Assembly: GCA_029007885.1 (NCBI GenBank) | Contig: JAQXIR010000011.1 | Location: 1-39,532 of the forward strand | Direction: 5' to 3' | Length of the DNA stretch: 39,532 nt | Source of the DNA: Lachnospiraceae bacterium | GTDB lineage: Bacteria; Bacillota; Clostridia; Lachnospirales; Lachnospiraceae | Part shown: positions 1 through 7,911 of the stretch, one piece after another | How positions within the stretch are numbered: position 1 is the first letter of the stretch | How the letters are laid out: each line of letters begins with the position of its first letter | Program-made: the position numbers and the translations under genes | Notes under the pieces: model-generated | What the model saw: only the letters and a program-made list of their open reading frames with translations | Told to the model about the DNA's origin: nothing | Databases searched by the model: none

Positions 1-74
1 CAACCTACAAGTGCTACTGAACCGATTGTCAGAACAGCTGCCATCATAAGTGCCATGGTTTTTTTCATTTTCAT
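1..74 (-). CDS. Lipoprotein, N-terminal fragment (cut by window edge)
   Basis: Only the first 24 codons lie in the window. They encode a typical signal peptide: a short Lys-rich start (MKMKKT), a hydrophobic stretch, and VALVG followed by a codon beginning TG. If that codon is Cys, LVGC is a lipobox, so a lipid-anchored surface protein is expected. A GAGGAAGG ribosome site precedes the ATG. A very good promoter lies 50 to 80 bases upstream, so this is the first gene of its own unit. ABC transporter substrate-binding proteins often begin this way, but the fragment cannot show the function. Confidence 0.75.
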   Translation of the reverse strand, partial: MKMKKTMALMMAAVLTIGSVALVG

Positions 75-125
75 AATTCCTTCCTCTCTTATTCCTCTTT
101 TGGAATGATTAACATTAACTCGTTT

Positions 126-154
126 ACTATATCACTTTAAATAGGTAAAGTCAA
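126..154 (-). promoter_or_regulatory. Sigma-A promoter for the lipoprotein gene
   Basis: Read on the minus strand, TTGACT (149-154) and TATAGT (126-131) are separated by exactly 17 bases. The promoter sits between the radical SAM stop codon and the lipoprotein start, so the lipoprotein is transcribed independently. Confidence 0.75.
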
Positions 155-157
155 CAT

Positions 158-1081
158 TCATTCTTTTGGTACCCCTTCATAATCAAATTTTGGTATAAAG
201 CTCTCTTTTGCAACATCTCCTTCCTGGATAAATGCCTGCGTAATCCCGCATTGCAGTGCAAAATCAATCACTTTTTCATACTCTCTTTTTGTCACGGTAC
301 GATTTAGTTCCGGAAATCGGCTTTGCCTTACAACCGGTGTGTATTGATTCATAATGCTGATATAAACGGAATCTTGATAAGTATCGTGCAAATATTTCAA
401 AACCTTCATCGAATCTTTCGTATGACCCGGTAAAATCAAGTGGCGGATAATAACCCCTCTTTTCATAAGACCTGTCGTTTCATCAAAAGAAAGTTCTCCT
501 GCCTGTGTAACCATTTCTGCAATTGCCGCGGCTGCTATCTCAAAGTAGTCCGGTGCATGAGAAAAATCCCGTGATAAAGCAGAGTCGTAATATTTACAAT
601 CGGGAAGATAAATATCGACAAGTCCGCTCAACTGTCTGATTGCCTCAACCCGCTCATACCCGCTGCTGTTATATACAATCGGAATTTTTAATCCTTTTTC
701 CTTCGCAAGATGCAGTGCTTCTACGACTTGCAAAAGAAAATGTCCCGCCGTGACAAGATTGATATTAGCTGCACCTTTTGTCTGCAGCATCAGAAAAATG
801 TCTGCAAGCTGTTCTGAAGTAACCTCTCTTCCGACTGTTCCGTCAGCAATGTTATGATTCTGGCAAAAAATACATCTTAATGAGCACCCCGTAAAAAAGA
901 CTGCTCCCGAGCCCACTTTTCCGGAAATGCACGGTTCTTCCCAAAAATGCAGTGCTGCTCTTGCAATTCGTACACGGCTGCCTTCTCCGCAGAAGCCTTT
1001 TTGCGTTCCATTACGGTCAGCATGGCAATTACGCGGACATAACCTACAATTGTCAGACGATAAAAGTTCTTCTTTTGTCAT
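158..1081 (-). CDS. Radical SAM protein, PflX/COG1313 type
   Basis: Predicted iron-sulfur enzyme of the radical SAM superfamily, in the branch annotated as PflX or pyruvate-formate-lyase-activating-enzyme-like (COG1313). With the chosen start it is 307 residues. C66, C70 and C73 (CSLRCIFC) form the CxxxCxxC motif that binds the catalytic 4Fe-4S cluster. Another cysteine group near the N-terminus (CRLCPRNC, residues 12 to 19, plus C31) may bind a second metal site. The frame stays open upstream to 1255, but that part overlaps the SRP RNA gene. The ATG at 1081 is preceded by AGAGGAGA, so it is taken as the true start. No pyruvate formate lyase or other glycyl radical enzyme is nearby, so the substrate is unknown. 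Confidence 0.85.
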   Translation of the reverse strand: MTKEELLSSDNCRLCPRNCHADRNGTQKGFCGEGSRVRIARAALHFWEEPCISGKVGSGAVFFTGCSLRCIFCQNHNIADGTVGREVTSEQLADIFLMLQTKGAANINLVTAGHFLLQVVEALHLAKEKGLKIPIVYNSSGYERVEAIRQLSGLVDIYLPDCKYYDSALSRDFSHAPDYFEIAAAAIAEMVTQAGELSFDETTGLMKRGVIIRHLILPGHTKDSMKVLKYLHDTYQDSVYISIMNQYTPVVRQSRFPELNRTVTKREYEKVIDFALQCGITQAFIQEGDVAKESFIPKFDYEGVPKE

Positions 1082-1115
1082 AGTCTCCTCTACTTTCTCT
1101 GTAAGCAGATGATAG

Positions 1116-1328
1116 AAAAAATCCTGTACACATGGGAACTTATATACGTTACCTTTACAGCCGGCTCCGCCAGGCACCCTCACGGCACATGGGAGATTCT
1201 TCTTATGGCTGCTGCATTCCTGCCCTGACCAGATTCGTAGATTCCCATTGCGCAAGACCCGAACTTCAACGCCACTTATAAAGGGCGGCTATATAAGTCC
1301 CCATCCATACAGGATTTTTTGATTAGCG
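1116..1328 (-). ncRNA. ffs: Signal recognition particle RNA (long, 6S-like Gram-positive form)
   Basis: The minus strand carries the SRP helix 8 signature: GGTCAGG (1224-1230), then GCA-GGAA-TGC, a short stem closed by the GGAA tetraloop (1217-1220), then AGCAGCC. The 5' and 3' ends pair over about 20 bases (GGGGACTTATATA near 1300 with TATATAAGTTCCC near 1140), as expected for the long SRP RNA with an Alu domain. The GTGCCGTGAGGGTGCC block fits the 3' side of that domain. The 3' end is a TTTTTT run at 1116-1121. A strong promoter lies just upstream. SRP RNA next to tadA is also the arrangement in Bacillus subtilis. It acts with Ffh in membrane targeting of nascent proteins. Confidence 0.9.
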
Positions 1329-1334
1329 ATACCT

Positions 1335-1363
1335 AGTATACTGATTTTTTCCTGCTTTGTCAA
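1335..1363 (-). promoter_or_regulatory. Strong sigma-A promoter for SRP RNA
   Basis: On the minus strand TTGACA (1358-1363) is a perfect -35 box. It is followed after 17 bases by TATACT (1335-1340), one mismatch from consensus. Transcription would begin near 1328, at the 5' end of the SRP RNA. Confidence 0.9.
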
Positions 1364-1370
1364 ACCACAT

Positions 1371-1680
1371 TTACAGTTTGTGTGAGCTGTTTACAGTTGT
1401 GTGAGCTGTTTTGCACGGTATGGAGGATTTTTACTTGTTTTAATACTTCTCCGCTACTTTTGCAAGAGTTACTTGGTTTGATGTGGAGGATTCTTGCCTA
1501 GTCTGGTGTTTTCCCGCCACTTTACCCCCACTTTCCCGCAACTTGCTTAGCTTGATGTGGAGGATTCTTGACTGGTCTGGTGTTTTCCCGCTACTTTTGC
1601 GAGAATTACGTTGCAAGAAGTGGAGGATTTTTACTTGTTCTAATGTTTCTCCGCTACTTTTGTGAGTGTCACGTTGCAAG
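1371..1680. repeat. Imperfect tandem repeat array, about 63-bp units
   Basis: Four units begin with TGGAGGATT at 1421, 1484, 1558 and 1621, so the spacings are 63, 74 and 63 bases. Shared blocks are CCGCTACTTTTG, CGTTGCAAG and TCTGGTGTTTTCCCG. Just before them a 20-bp sequence ending in GTGTGAGCTGTT is itself repeated in tandem (1371-1410). A 79-residue minus-strand frame crosses the array, but the 74-base unit shifts it, so repeated peptides are not maintained. It is therefore treated as non-coding. It fills the gap between tadA and the SRP promoter. Confidence 0.8.
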
Positions 1681-1696
1681 TTGTAACATTACATGT

Positions 1697-2185
1697 TTAC
1701 TGATTAAGTTTCTTCTTTTCTTCTTTATTCCGTATTCGCAGTTGCTTAAAAAATTCAGAAAGCATTGTCGAACACTCTTCTTCCATAACGCCACGTACAA
1801 TCTCTACCTGATGATTAAATTGCGGCATCTGCAAAACGTTTAATATAGAGCCGGCACATCCGGCTTTCGGATTCATACATCCGATAACGACCCTTTTTAT
1901 CCGTGCCTGGACAATCGCTCCGGAACACATCTGGCATGGCTCCAATGTCACATATAGCGTACAGTCTTCCAATCGCCAGTCACCCATCTTTTTGCTTGCT
2001 TTGCGAATCGCATTCAGTTCCGCATGAGAAAGTGTGTTTTTATCGGTTTTTCTGCGATTATATCCCCGTCCGATGATTTTACCCTGATATTCAATCACAC
2101 ATCCGATTGGCACTTCCCCAAGTGCTTCTGCCTTTTTTGCCTGTGCAATTGCTGCTTTCATAAATCGTATCTGCGTCTTGTCCAT
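1697..2185 (-). CDS. tadA: tRNA-specific adenosine-34 deaminase
   Basis: Deaminates adenosine to inosine at the wobble position of tRNA-Arg (ACG). At 162 residues it has the normal length. The zinc-dependent deaminase motifs are complete: H54-A-E56 supplies the zinc ligand and proton-shuttling glutamate, and P83-C84-Q-M-C87 supplies the other two zinc ligands. The KAGCAGSI segment is typical of TadA rather than of cytidine deaminases. The start is preceded by AGAGGAAAG at a slightly long distance. The gene diverges from the nrdG-like gene, whose promoter lies directly in front of it. Confidence 0.95.
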   Translation of the reverse strand: MDKTQIRFMKAAIAQAKKAEALGEVPIGCVIEYQGKIIGRGYNRRKTDKNTLSHAELNAIRKASKKMGDWRLEDCTLYVTLEPCQMCSGAIVQARIKRVVIGCMNPKAGCAGSILNVLQMPQFNHQVEIVRGVMEEECSTMLSEFFKQLRIRNKEEKKKLNQ

Positions 2186-2187
2186 TC

Positions 2188-2216
2188 TTGTCTTTTTCTT
2201 TCCTCTGAAATATAAT
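2188..2216 (+). promoter_or_regulatory. Sigma-A promoter for the nrdG-like gene
   Basis: TTGTCT (2188-2193) and a perfect TATAAT (2211-2216) are 17 bases apart on the plus strand, 34 bases before the start codon. The -35 box nearly touches the divergent tadA start. Confidence 0.75.
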
Positions 2217-2249
2217 CATATATAGATAATTGTGAATAAGGAGTTTGTC

Positions 2250-2945
2250 ATGCGTATACTCGGTCTTACCAAAACCACATTATTAGATTATCCGGGACGC
2301 GTTGCTGCCGCTGTGTTTGTCGGCAGTTGTAACTTTCGCTGTCCGTTTTGTCATAACGGAAACCTTGTTTTGCATTCGGAAAGTTTTCCTGAAATTACAC
2401 AGGAAGAACTTTTTTCTTTTTTGGAAAAACGCCGCGGTATCCTTTCCGGTGTCTGTATTACCGGAGGGGAACCGACACTGTATGATGATCTCCCCGAATT
2501 GATTCAAAAAATCCGCTCTTTGGGATATGCGGTAAAACTGGATACAAACGGTTATCGGCCGCAGGTTCTTTCTTCTCTTCTGGAAAGGAATCTGCTTAAT
2601 TACGTTGCCATGGATATTAAATCTGACCGGGAGCATTATGCGGATACTGCCGGTTTGGAAAACTTGGATTTTTCAAGAATCGAAGAGTCTGTCAATATTC
2701 TAAAGACCTGTTCCATTCCTTATGAATTTCGTACGACTGTCGTAAAAGGACTTCATACTTCTTGTATTTTTGAAAATATCGGGAAATGGCTTATGGGAGA
2801 TTCCCATTATTTTTTACAATCTTATCAGGAAAGCGATGCCGTCATCTGCAAACGGTTTTCCTCTTTTTCCAAGGAAGAACTGGAACAGTTTTGCAGTCTG
2901 GTAAAATGCCGGGTTCCCAATACTTTTTTAAGGGGCGTGGAATGA
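2250..2945 (+). CDS. nrdG: Anaerobic ribonucleotide reductase activating protein (radical SAM, NrdG-like)
   Basis: Glycyl-radical activase-like protein of 231 residues, in the group annotated as anaerobic ribonucleoside-triphosphate reductase activating protein (TIGR02495 type). C27, C31 and C34 (CNFRCPFC) form the radical SAM cluster motif, and the GGEPT motif binds SAM. The frame opens at 2232, but AAGGAG lies at 2238, so the ATG at 2250 is the start that the ribosome site supports. No nrdD is in the window, so the partner is not proven. The gene converges with the DUF6128-like gene, with only six bases between stop codons and no visible terminator. Confidence 0.85.
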   Translation: MRILGLTKTTLLDYPGRVAAAVFVGSCNFRCPFCHNGNLVLHSESFPEITQEELFSFLEKRRGILSGVCITGGEPTLYDDLPELIQKIRSLGYAVKLDTNGYRPQVLSSLLERNLLNYVAMDIKSDREHYADTAGLENLDFSRIEESVNILKTCSIPYEFRTTVVKGLHTSCIFENIGKWLMGDSHYFLQSYQESDAVICKRFSSFSKEELEQFCSLVKCRVPNTFLRGVE

Positions 2946-2951
2946 TTTTGT

Positions 2952-3731
2952 CTATTCCACGGTTATCATGTAGTAGCCGAAGCTTCCGTTCCCGTAATCC
3001 CTCTGTGAGCCCTCAAATCCTTCAAATCCGAACATTTTAGCTGCCATGACCTCACGGTCATAATAAACACCGGGTACCCCTAAAAGATATTCCCCGGTAT
3101 CATTTCCTTCTTTTTTCCCCAGAATCAGATAATGGTAATTATAATATCCGTGCAAAAGAAAACTGTTCCCTGCAAGATGCTGATACGATTCGCGGAACAG
3201 ATAAAAGTCCCCCGGCGTAATCTTTACGCAGGTTCTCTCATCTCCAAACGGATGCACTGTATCAAACATATCACACAGCCTTTCCCATTTGCTTTCATAG
3301 CGCTTTTCTTCCGGAATCTCTTCCTTTTCCGCAGATTGCAGAACTTCTGCCGGCTCTACCGTTTTGGGCGGTTCTGCCGCAGTATCATAAGGAAGCCGGT
3401 TTCTCCATTGTGCCCGTAAGACTCTGCCACCGGGAATCACACAGTGAATTTCACAAAGTTCACGCACCGGTATCCTGTCATATCCTACCGTATCCTCTTT
3501 CCCTGTCAAAAGGCATGTGCCTTCTCCCTTAACAAGTTGTATCCGTTCCAGCAGTCTGTTATCTTTTGTTCGTATCTCAACCGTTATTGTATCCGTTTTG
3601 TAAAGTCCTTTCACGCGAATCTCTATTCGGTAAGTCCCTCTATTTGTTTCCCACTTTACAAATCCTGCATTTCCTTTTCGGATACCGTCTTCTATCAAAT
3701 CTATATAGACAATCTGTCTGTCGTATTCCAA
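2952..3731 (-). CDS. Uncharacterised protein, DUF6128-like
   Basis: A 259-residue soluble protein without signal peptide or membrane segment. The N-terminal 110 residues look like a beta-rich domain (EYDRQIVYIDLIEDG, then IRVKGLY and IEIRTKDN strands). A variable Glu/Pro-rich linker follows, then a C-terminal domain ending YGNGSFGYYMITVE. This layout resembles proteins carrying DUF6128, known mainly from Lachnospiraceae; the family call is from memory. The start is TTG, nine bases after AAGGAG. I do not know its function. The neighbour upstream is a CdaR-type regulator gene, 61 bases away. Confidence 0.7.
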   Translation of the reverse strand: MEYDRQIVYIDLIEDGIRKGNAGFVKWETNRGTYRIEIRVKGLYKTDTITVEIRTKDNRLLERIQLVKGEGTCLLTGKEDTVGYDRIPVRELCEIHCVIPGGRVLRAQWRNRLPYDTAAEPPKTVEPAEVLQSAEKEEIPEEKRYESKWERLCDMFDTVHPFGDERTCVKITPGDFYLFRESYQHLAGNSFLLHGYYNYHYLILGKKEGNDTGEYLLGVPGVYYDREVMAAKMFGFEGFEGSQRDYGNGSFGYYMITVE

Positions 3732-3792
3732 TTCTATCGTCTCCTTGTCCTTTTTCTATAATATATTCGGACAATAGAGACTTTAGACCTGT

Positions 3793-4878
3793 TTATTCCT
3801 GTGCATCCAGGTATTTCATATAGTCAACAACCATCATGGCAATTTTAAAAGTCAGTGCATCTTCAAAATTCCGCATATCCAGTCCGATTGCTTTCTGTAG
3901 TTTTTCAATACGGTATACCAGCGTATTCCGGTGAATATACAATTGTCTGGATGTCTCTGATACATTTAAATTATTTTCAAAGAATTTATTGACTGTAATC
4001 AAGATTTCTTCATCGATTTCATCCGGAGATACCTCTCCGAATACTTCTTTAACAAAAATTCGGCATAGATTAACCGGAAGCTGATAAATCAGACGCCCGA
4101 TGCCAAGTGTCTCATAGGAAATAACCCTCATATAACTATAGAAGATACTGCCGACATCCAAAGCCATTTTGGCTTCTTTATAAGACTTGGATACATCTTT
4201 TAGTTCATTAACCGGGATGCCGTATGCCACACGGACATTTAACATTGCCTCGGTATTTAACATATCTACAATTGTGTTCGCTGTTTCTTCAAATTGCGCC
4301 GCACCATCGGAAGGGCTCAGTTCTTTAATCAAAATCACATTTCTTTCGTCCACTGCGGTGACATAATCCCCACTCTGTGGCAGAAAAATACTCTTTAACA
4401 GTTCCATTACAAGATTGTCTTTATCCATCTTAGTCTCAATCAGATAAACAATCCTTTTCTTTTCTACTTCAATGTGCATTTTCTGTGCACGATTGTAAAT
4501 ATCAACAAGCAACAGATTATCCAAGAGGAGACTCTGGAAAAAATTATTCCGGTCGAAGCGCTCCTTGTATGCAACAATCAGATTCTGAATTTGAGCAACC
4601 GCGATCTTGGCAAGCATATAAACATCGTCTCCGGGGCCCTTTGCAATTAAGATATATGCCGGCTGACCATCATCTAAAATTTTCAGAAAATGGCATCCTT
4701 CCAGCACCTGGCTATCCGCTTTCGAATCCGCAAAGGAATCCACCGCTTCCTCTGAAAACGGTAATTTTTCAAACGTAGATGCAACCTGTCTGCCCTCCAC
4801 TTCAAACACACAGAAATCTACTTTCGTAATTGTCTTTAAGTCATCAATGCTGTTTTGAATCACCTGATTGGAAATCAT
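3793..4878 (-). CDS. CdaR/PucR-family transcriptional regulator
   Basis: 361 residues. The C-terminal 60 or so residues are the PucR-type helix-turn-helix: NLNVSETSRQLYIHRNTLVYR followed by a second helix pair and DALTFKIAMM. The N-terminal region (NSIDDLKTITKVDFCVF) resembles the sugar-diacid recognition domain of CdaR proteins, and the middle has a GGDEF-like regulator fold seen in this family. Two ATGs compete. The first, at 4887, has AAAGG directly against it; the second, at 4878, has the same site ten bases upstream and is preferred. Its own promoter is clear. Next to an orphan sugar ABC ATPase gene, it may sense a sugar acid or related metabolite, which is inference. Confidence 0.85.
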   Translation of the reverse strand: MISNQVIQNSIDDLKTITKVDFCVFEVEGRQVASTFEKLPFSEEAVDSFADSKADSQVLEGCHFLKILDDGQPAYILIAKGPGDDVYMLAKIAVAQIQNLIVAYKERFDRNNFFQSLLLDNLLLVDIYNRAQKMHIEVEKKRIVYLIETKMDKDNLVMELLKSIFLPQSGDYVTAVDERNVILIKELSPSDGAAQFEETANTIVDMLNTEAMLNVRVAYGIPVNELKDVSKSYKEAKMALDVGSIFYSYMRVISYETLGIGRLIYQLPVNLCRIFVKEVFGEVSPDEIDEEILITVNKFFENNLNVSETSRQLYIHRNTLVYRIEKLQKAIGLDMRNFEDALTFKIAMMVVDYMKYLDAQE

Positions 4879-4910
4879 TTTGTGCATCCTTTCTTATTCT
4901 TAATACTACT

Positions 4911-4939
4911 ATCATAATTCATTCAGATTTTTTTCGCAA
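4911..4939 (-). promoter_or_regulatory. Sigma-A promoter for the CdaR-type regulator
   Basis: TTGCGA (4934-4939) and TATGAT (4911-4916) are 17 bases apart on the minus strand, downstream of the ugpC terminator. This makes the regulator a separate transcription unit. Confidence 0.65.
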
Positions 4940-4951
4940 GAAAGTCAATTT

Positions 4952-4979
4952 AAAAAAGGGAGATGCTTTTGCATCTCCC
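4952..4979 (-). terminator. Intrinsic terminator after ugpC/msmK
   Basis: On the minus strand a perfect 9-bp stem GGGAGATGC/GCATCTCCC with an AAAA loop is followed by TTTTTT. Confidence 0.92.
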
Positions 4980-4994
4980 CCCCGTGAGTGTTTC

Positions 4995-6104
4995 CTAGTT
5001 TGTAATAATCTGTTCTGTTTCTTTGTCAAAGATGTGAATCTTTTCTACATCGAATGCAAATTTAACAGAATCGCCCGGTCTTGCTGTTGTACGGGAATCT
5101 ACTCTTGCTGTAATCGGGAATTCATCCAGATCAAAATACAGATAAACTTCTGCACCAAGTAATTCATATACTTTAATGGTAGATTCAAATACACATTTGG
5201 ATGTTTCGATAAACATTTCGGAATCATATACATCTTCCGGACGAATACCAAATGTAACTGTCTTTCCTGCATAGCCGCCTTCGATTACTTTCTTTGCTTT
5301 TGCCGGCGGAAGCGGAATAGAATGACCTGCGACAAGAAGATTTGCCTCTTCACCCTTAACTTCAACTGTAGCATCTAAGAAGTTCATCTGCGGTGAACCC
5401 ATGAATCCTGCAACGAACAGGTTCTGCGGTTTGTCATATAAGTTCTGAGGAGTATCAACCTGCTGGATAACACCGTCTTTCATAACTACGATTCTTGTTC
5501 CCAGTGTCATAGCTTCTGTCTGGTCATGTGTTACGTAGATGATGGTGGTACCTAATCTCTGGTGTAATTTTGCGATTTCAATACGCATCTGTACACGAAG
5601 TTTTGCATCCAGGTTAGATAACGGTTCGTCCATAAGGAAAACCTTCGGGTTACGAACAATTGCACGACCCATAGCAACACGCTGTCTCTGACCACCGGAA
5701 AGAGCCTTCGGTTTACGGTCAAGCAGTGCGGTAAGATCAAGGATCTTTGCTGCTTCTTTAACCATCTTATCAATTTCATCTTTCGGAACTTTTCTTAATT
5801 TTAATCCGAAAGCCATATTATCATATACTGTCATATGCGGATACAGAGCGTAGTTCTGGAATACCATTGCAATATCTCTGTCTTTCGGCTCTACATCGTT
5901 AACAATTCTGTCACCGATTTTTAATTCACCGGAAGTGATATCTTCGAGTCCGGCAATCATACGAAGTGTTGTAGATTTACCGCATCCTGAAGGTCCTACG
6001 AAAATAATAAACTCTTTATCTGCAATTTCAAGAGAGAAGTCCTTAACAGCTTCAAATCCGTTAGGATATTTTTTGCAAATATTTTTTAATGATAAACTTG
6101 CCAT
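4995..6104 (-). CDS. ugpC: Multi-sugar ABC transporter ATP-binding protein (UgpC/MsmK/MsmX type)
   Basis: 369-residue ATPase that energises carbohydrate import ABC transporters of the CUT1 class. Walker A GPSGCGKST is at 37-45, the signature LSGGQ at 135-139 and Walker B FLMDEP at 156-161. After about residue 235 comes the regulatory TOBE/MalK-like domain. No permease or binding protein gene is adjacent. It is therefore probably a shared ATPase serving several sugar transporters encoded elsewhere, as known for MsmX and MsmK. AGGAGG precedes the ATG. It is a single-gene unit with a terminator behind it. Confidence 0.93.
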   Translation of the reverse strand: MASLSLKNICKKYPNGFEAVKDFSLEIADKEFIIFVGPSGCGKSTTLRMIAGLEDITSGELKIGDRIVNDVEPKDRDIAMVFQNYALYPHMTVYDNMAFGLKLRKVPKDEIDKMVKEAAKILDLTALLDRKPKALSGGQRQRVAMGRAIVRNPKVFLMDEPLSNLDAKLRVQMRIEIAKLHQRLGTTIIYVTHDQTEAMTLGTRIVVMKDGVIQQVDTPQNLYDKPQNLFVAGFMGSPQMNFLDATVEVKGEEANLLVAGHSIPLPPAKAKKVIEGGYAGKTVTFGIRPEDVYDSEMFIETSKCVFESTIKVYELLGAEVYLYFDLDEFPITARVDSRTTARPGDSVKFAFDVEKIHIFDKETEQIITN

Positions 6105-6153
6105 TCTTTTATCCTCCTACTTTTGTCGGTAGTTACCGATTTAATCTAGATTC

Positions 6154-6159
6154 AGTATA
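6154..6159 (-). promoter_or_regulatory. Probable -10 box for ugpC/msmK
   Basis: TATACT on the minus strand lies about 50 bases before the ATG. No good -35 hexamer stands 16 to 18 bases upstream, so the promoter may need an activator or the call may be wrong. Confidence 0.4.
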
Positions 6160-6247
6160 CGCAAATTACCTTGGAATTTCTATGCCACTATTCCACAAAT
6201 ATTTTACAATTCATTGTTAAATCTGCTCACTTTCCGCATGGGAAGGC

Positions 6248-6300
6248 AAAAAAATAGACAATCTGCTTAACATTCAAAAGAATTTTTATACAGATTGTCT
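6248..6300 (-). terminator. Intrinsic terminator after the GGDEF gene
   Basis: AGACAATCTG (6256-6265) pairs perfectly with CAGATTGTCT (6291-6300). Read on the minus strand, the stem is followed by ATTTTTTT. The loop is long at 25 bases. Confidence 0.8.
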
Positions 6301-6312
6301 TTTTAATTCTTA

Positions 6313-7893
6313 TCATGCTTTTGTTCCGTCATTATCAATCGGAACCGGCTCACGTTTCTCCATGGAAACGGCATCTAATTCCTTATTATAGAATACTAAC
6401 TGATTTTTACCACGGCGTTTTGCCTCATATAATGCTAAATCCGCTGTTTTGTACAAGTCCCGGAAGTTCTTTGCATCCCTTGGATATACAGCTGCACCTA
6501 TACTTGCCGTTGCGGAATATTTTACATATTCTCCGGCTTTAAACTGATGGAAGAAATTCGTAATACGGTTTCCTTCCCGCTCAAGTTGTTCATCGCTCTT
6601 AATGTTTTTCAGGAAAAGGATAAATTCGTCACCACCCGTTCTTCCCATAATATCCGTTACGCGGAACTCGCTCTTTAACTGATGCCCCAAAGAACGAAGT
6701 ACTTCATCACCGAACGCATGCCCCATCGTATCGTTAATCTTTTTAAAATTATCAATATCAAATAAGAACATCAAACACTGCGTATCGGAGTTTTCATCCA
6801 TGAACTCCTGAATTCGCCGTTCTGTTGCAATCTTATTGTAAAGGTCTGTCAAAAGATCGGTATCTGCTTTATCTGCCAGTTGTTTACTCTCACTGTTGTA
6901 GCGGAACTTATTGATAACAGCAATCAGAATAATCATTTCCAGGAACATGCATACGGCTATGATAATGTTTCTTACCATATTGCTTGCAGTTGACCATCCT
7001 TTTGTTTCAAGCATATCAACGTGGCTCTGATTAATAACTGTTATGTACTGCCAGTCACCGATTCCGACCGGAACCGAAATAAATGCTTTCTCTTCGCCGT
7101 TCTTCTTTGCCGAGAAGGAAAAATTTACCTGATTTTCAAGACGCATTGAAAGTTTGGCAAAGGTAATATCAATCAATTCGGATGAACGGAGATTGTTCAT
7201 CAGACTGGAACCTGTTGTAAAATAAGATTCCGCACCAAATCGGGAAAGAATTTCACCGTTTTTGGAAACAATTGCAAACGAAGCTTTTCCGTCAAATCCA
7301 TACACCGGGAATATCGGGGCCAGTTCGGAAGCGGGAATGCACATATAAATCATGCCGATACTTTCACCCTTGTATTTAATCGGAACAACCGATACATATG
7401 CTTTGTTCCCCAGAATTCCGTCATTTTCGGTAATCAAATACTTCTGGGTCCGCGTCTGTACAAAATAATCCTTTTGCGACAAATCTACCTGCGGTGTTAC
7501 ATTGGAAACACCATTTCCGTCCATGTCAACAATCGCAATCGCACATGGTGTCGGAATGCTGGAACTTAAAAGTTGTGAATAGCGAAGCCATGTTGACTGT
7601 TCCGTTATATTTTCGTCACCGATTACCGCAGCAATCGCCTGACCCGCACTGGTAATGCTGCTGACCATTGCGTTAATATCATCTGCACACGCAGCACTGT
7701 CTGCCATAAGGTCACCATGAACCGTCTGTTTTGCTGCTTCCTTACTGGTCATTGAAAAATGCCATAACAGTACAATTATGACAACAAAAAGGATTCCAAT
7801 CAGTACTCCCCATTGGATAATGACGTTTCTTTTGGACGTATCCCTGTTATTCAGTTTCTTTTTACGTGAATCACCTATCATCCGCTGTTTCAT
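6313..7893 (-). CDS. Membrane-bound diguanylate cyclase with extracellular sensor domain
   Basis: Synthesises cyclic di-GMP. The 526-residue protein has a membrane segment at about 25-46, an extracellular region (50-300) that looks like a dCache ligand-binding domain (VSNVTPQVDLSQKDYF, KAYVSVVPI), a second membrane segment at about 308-330 and a C-terminal GGDEF domain. The active-site motif is intact (GGDEF, 420-424). The inhibitory I-site RVTD (411-414) stands five residues before it, so product feedback is expected. DIDNFKKIND is the metal-binding segment. Two ATGs are possible; the second (7881) has better spacing to AAAGGA. It lies 18 bases after the YesL gene and shares its promoter. 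Confidence 0.93.
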   Translation of the reverse strand: MKQRMIGDSRKKKLNNRDTSKRNVIIQWGVLIGILFVVIIVLLWHFSMTSKEAAKQTVHGDLMADSAACADDINAMVSSITSAGQAIAAVIGDENITEQSTWLRYSQLLSSSIPTPCAIAIVDMDGNGVSNVTPQVDLSQKDYFVQTRTQKYLITENDGILGNKAYVSVVPIKYKGESIGMIYMCIPASELAPIFPVYGFDGKASFAIVSKNGEILSRFGAESYFTTGSSLMNNLRSSELIDITFAKLSMRLENQVNFSFSAKKNGEEKAFISVPVGIGDWQYITVINQSHVDMLETKGWSTASNMVRNIIIAVCMFLEMIILIAVINKFRYNSESKQLADKADTDLLTDLYNKIATERRIQEFMDENSDTQCLMFLFDIDNFKKINDTMGHAFGDEVLRSLGHQLKSEFRVTDIMGRTGGDEFILFLKNIKSDEQLEREGNRITNFFHQFKAGEYVKYSATASIGAAVYPRDAKNFRDLYKTADLALYEAKRRGKNQLVFYNKELDAVSMEKREPVPIDNDGTKA

Positions 7894-7911
7894 CCTTTAT
7901 CAAGAGTCCTG

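Noticed and set aside
1082-1255. N-terminal extension of the radical SAM frame
   Set aside because: It overlaps the SRP RNA, has no ribosome site, and the family-like sequence begins after the ATG at 1081.
1440-1679. 79-residue minus-strand frame across the tandem repeats
   Set aside because: The repeat unit changes frame within it, there is no convincing ribosome site, and the peptide is only a product of the repeat.
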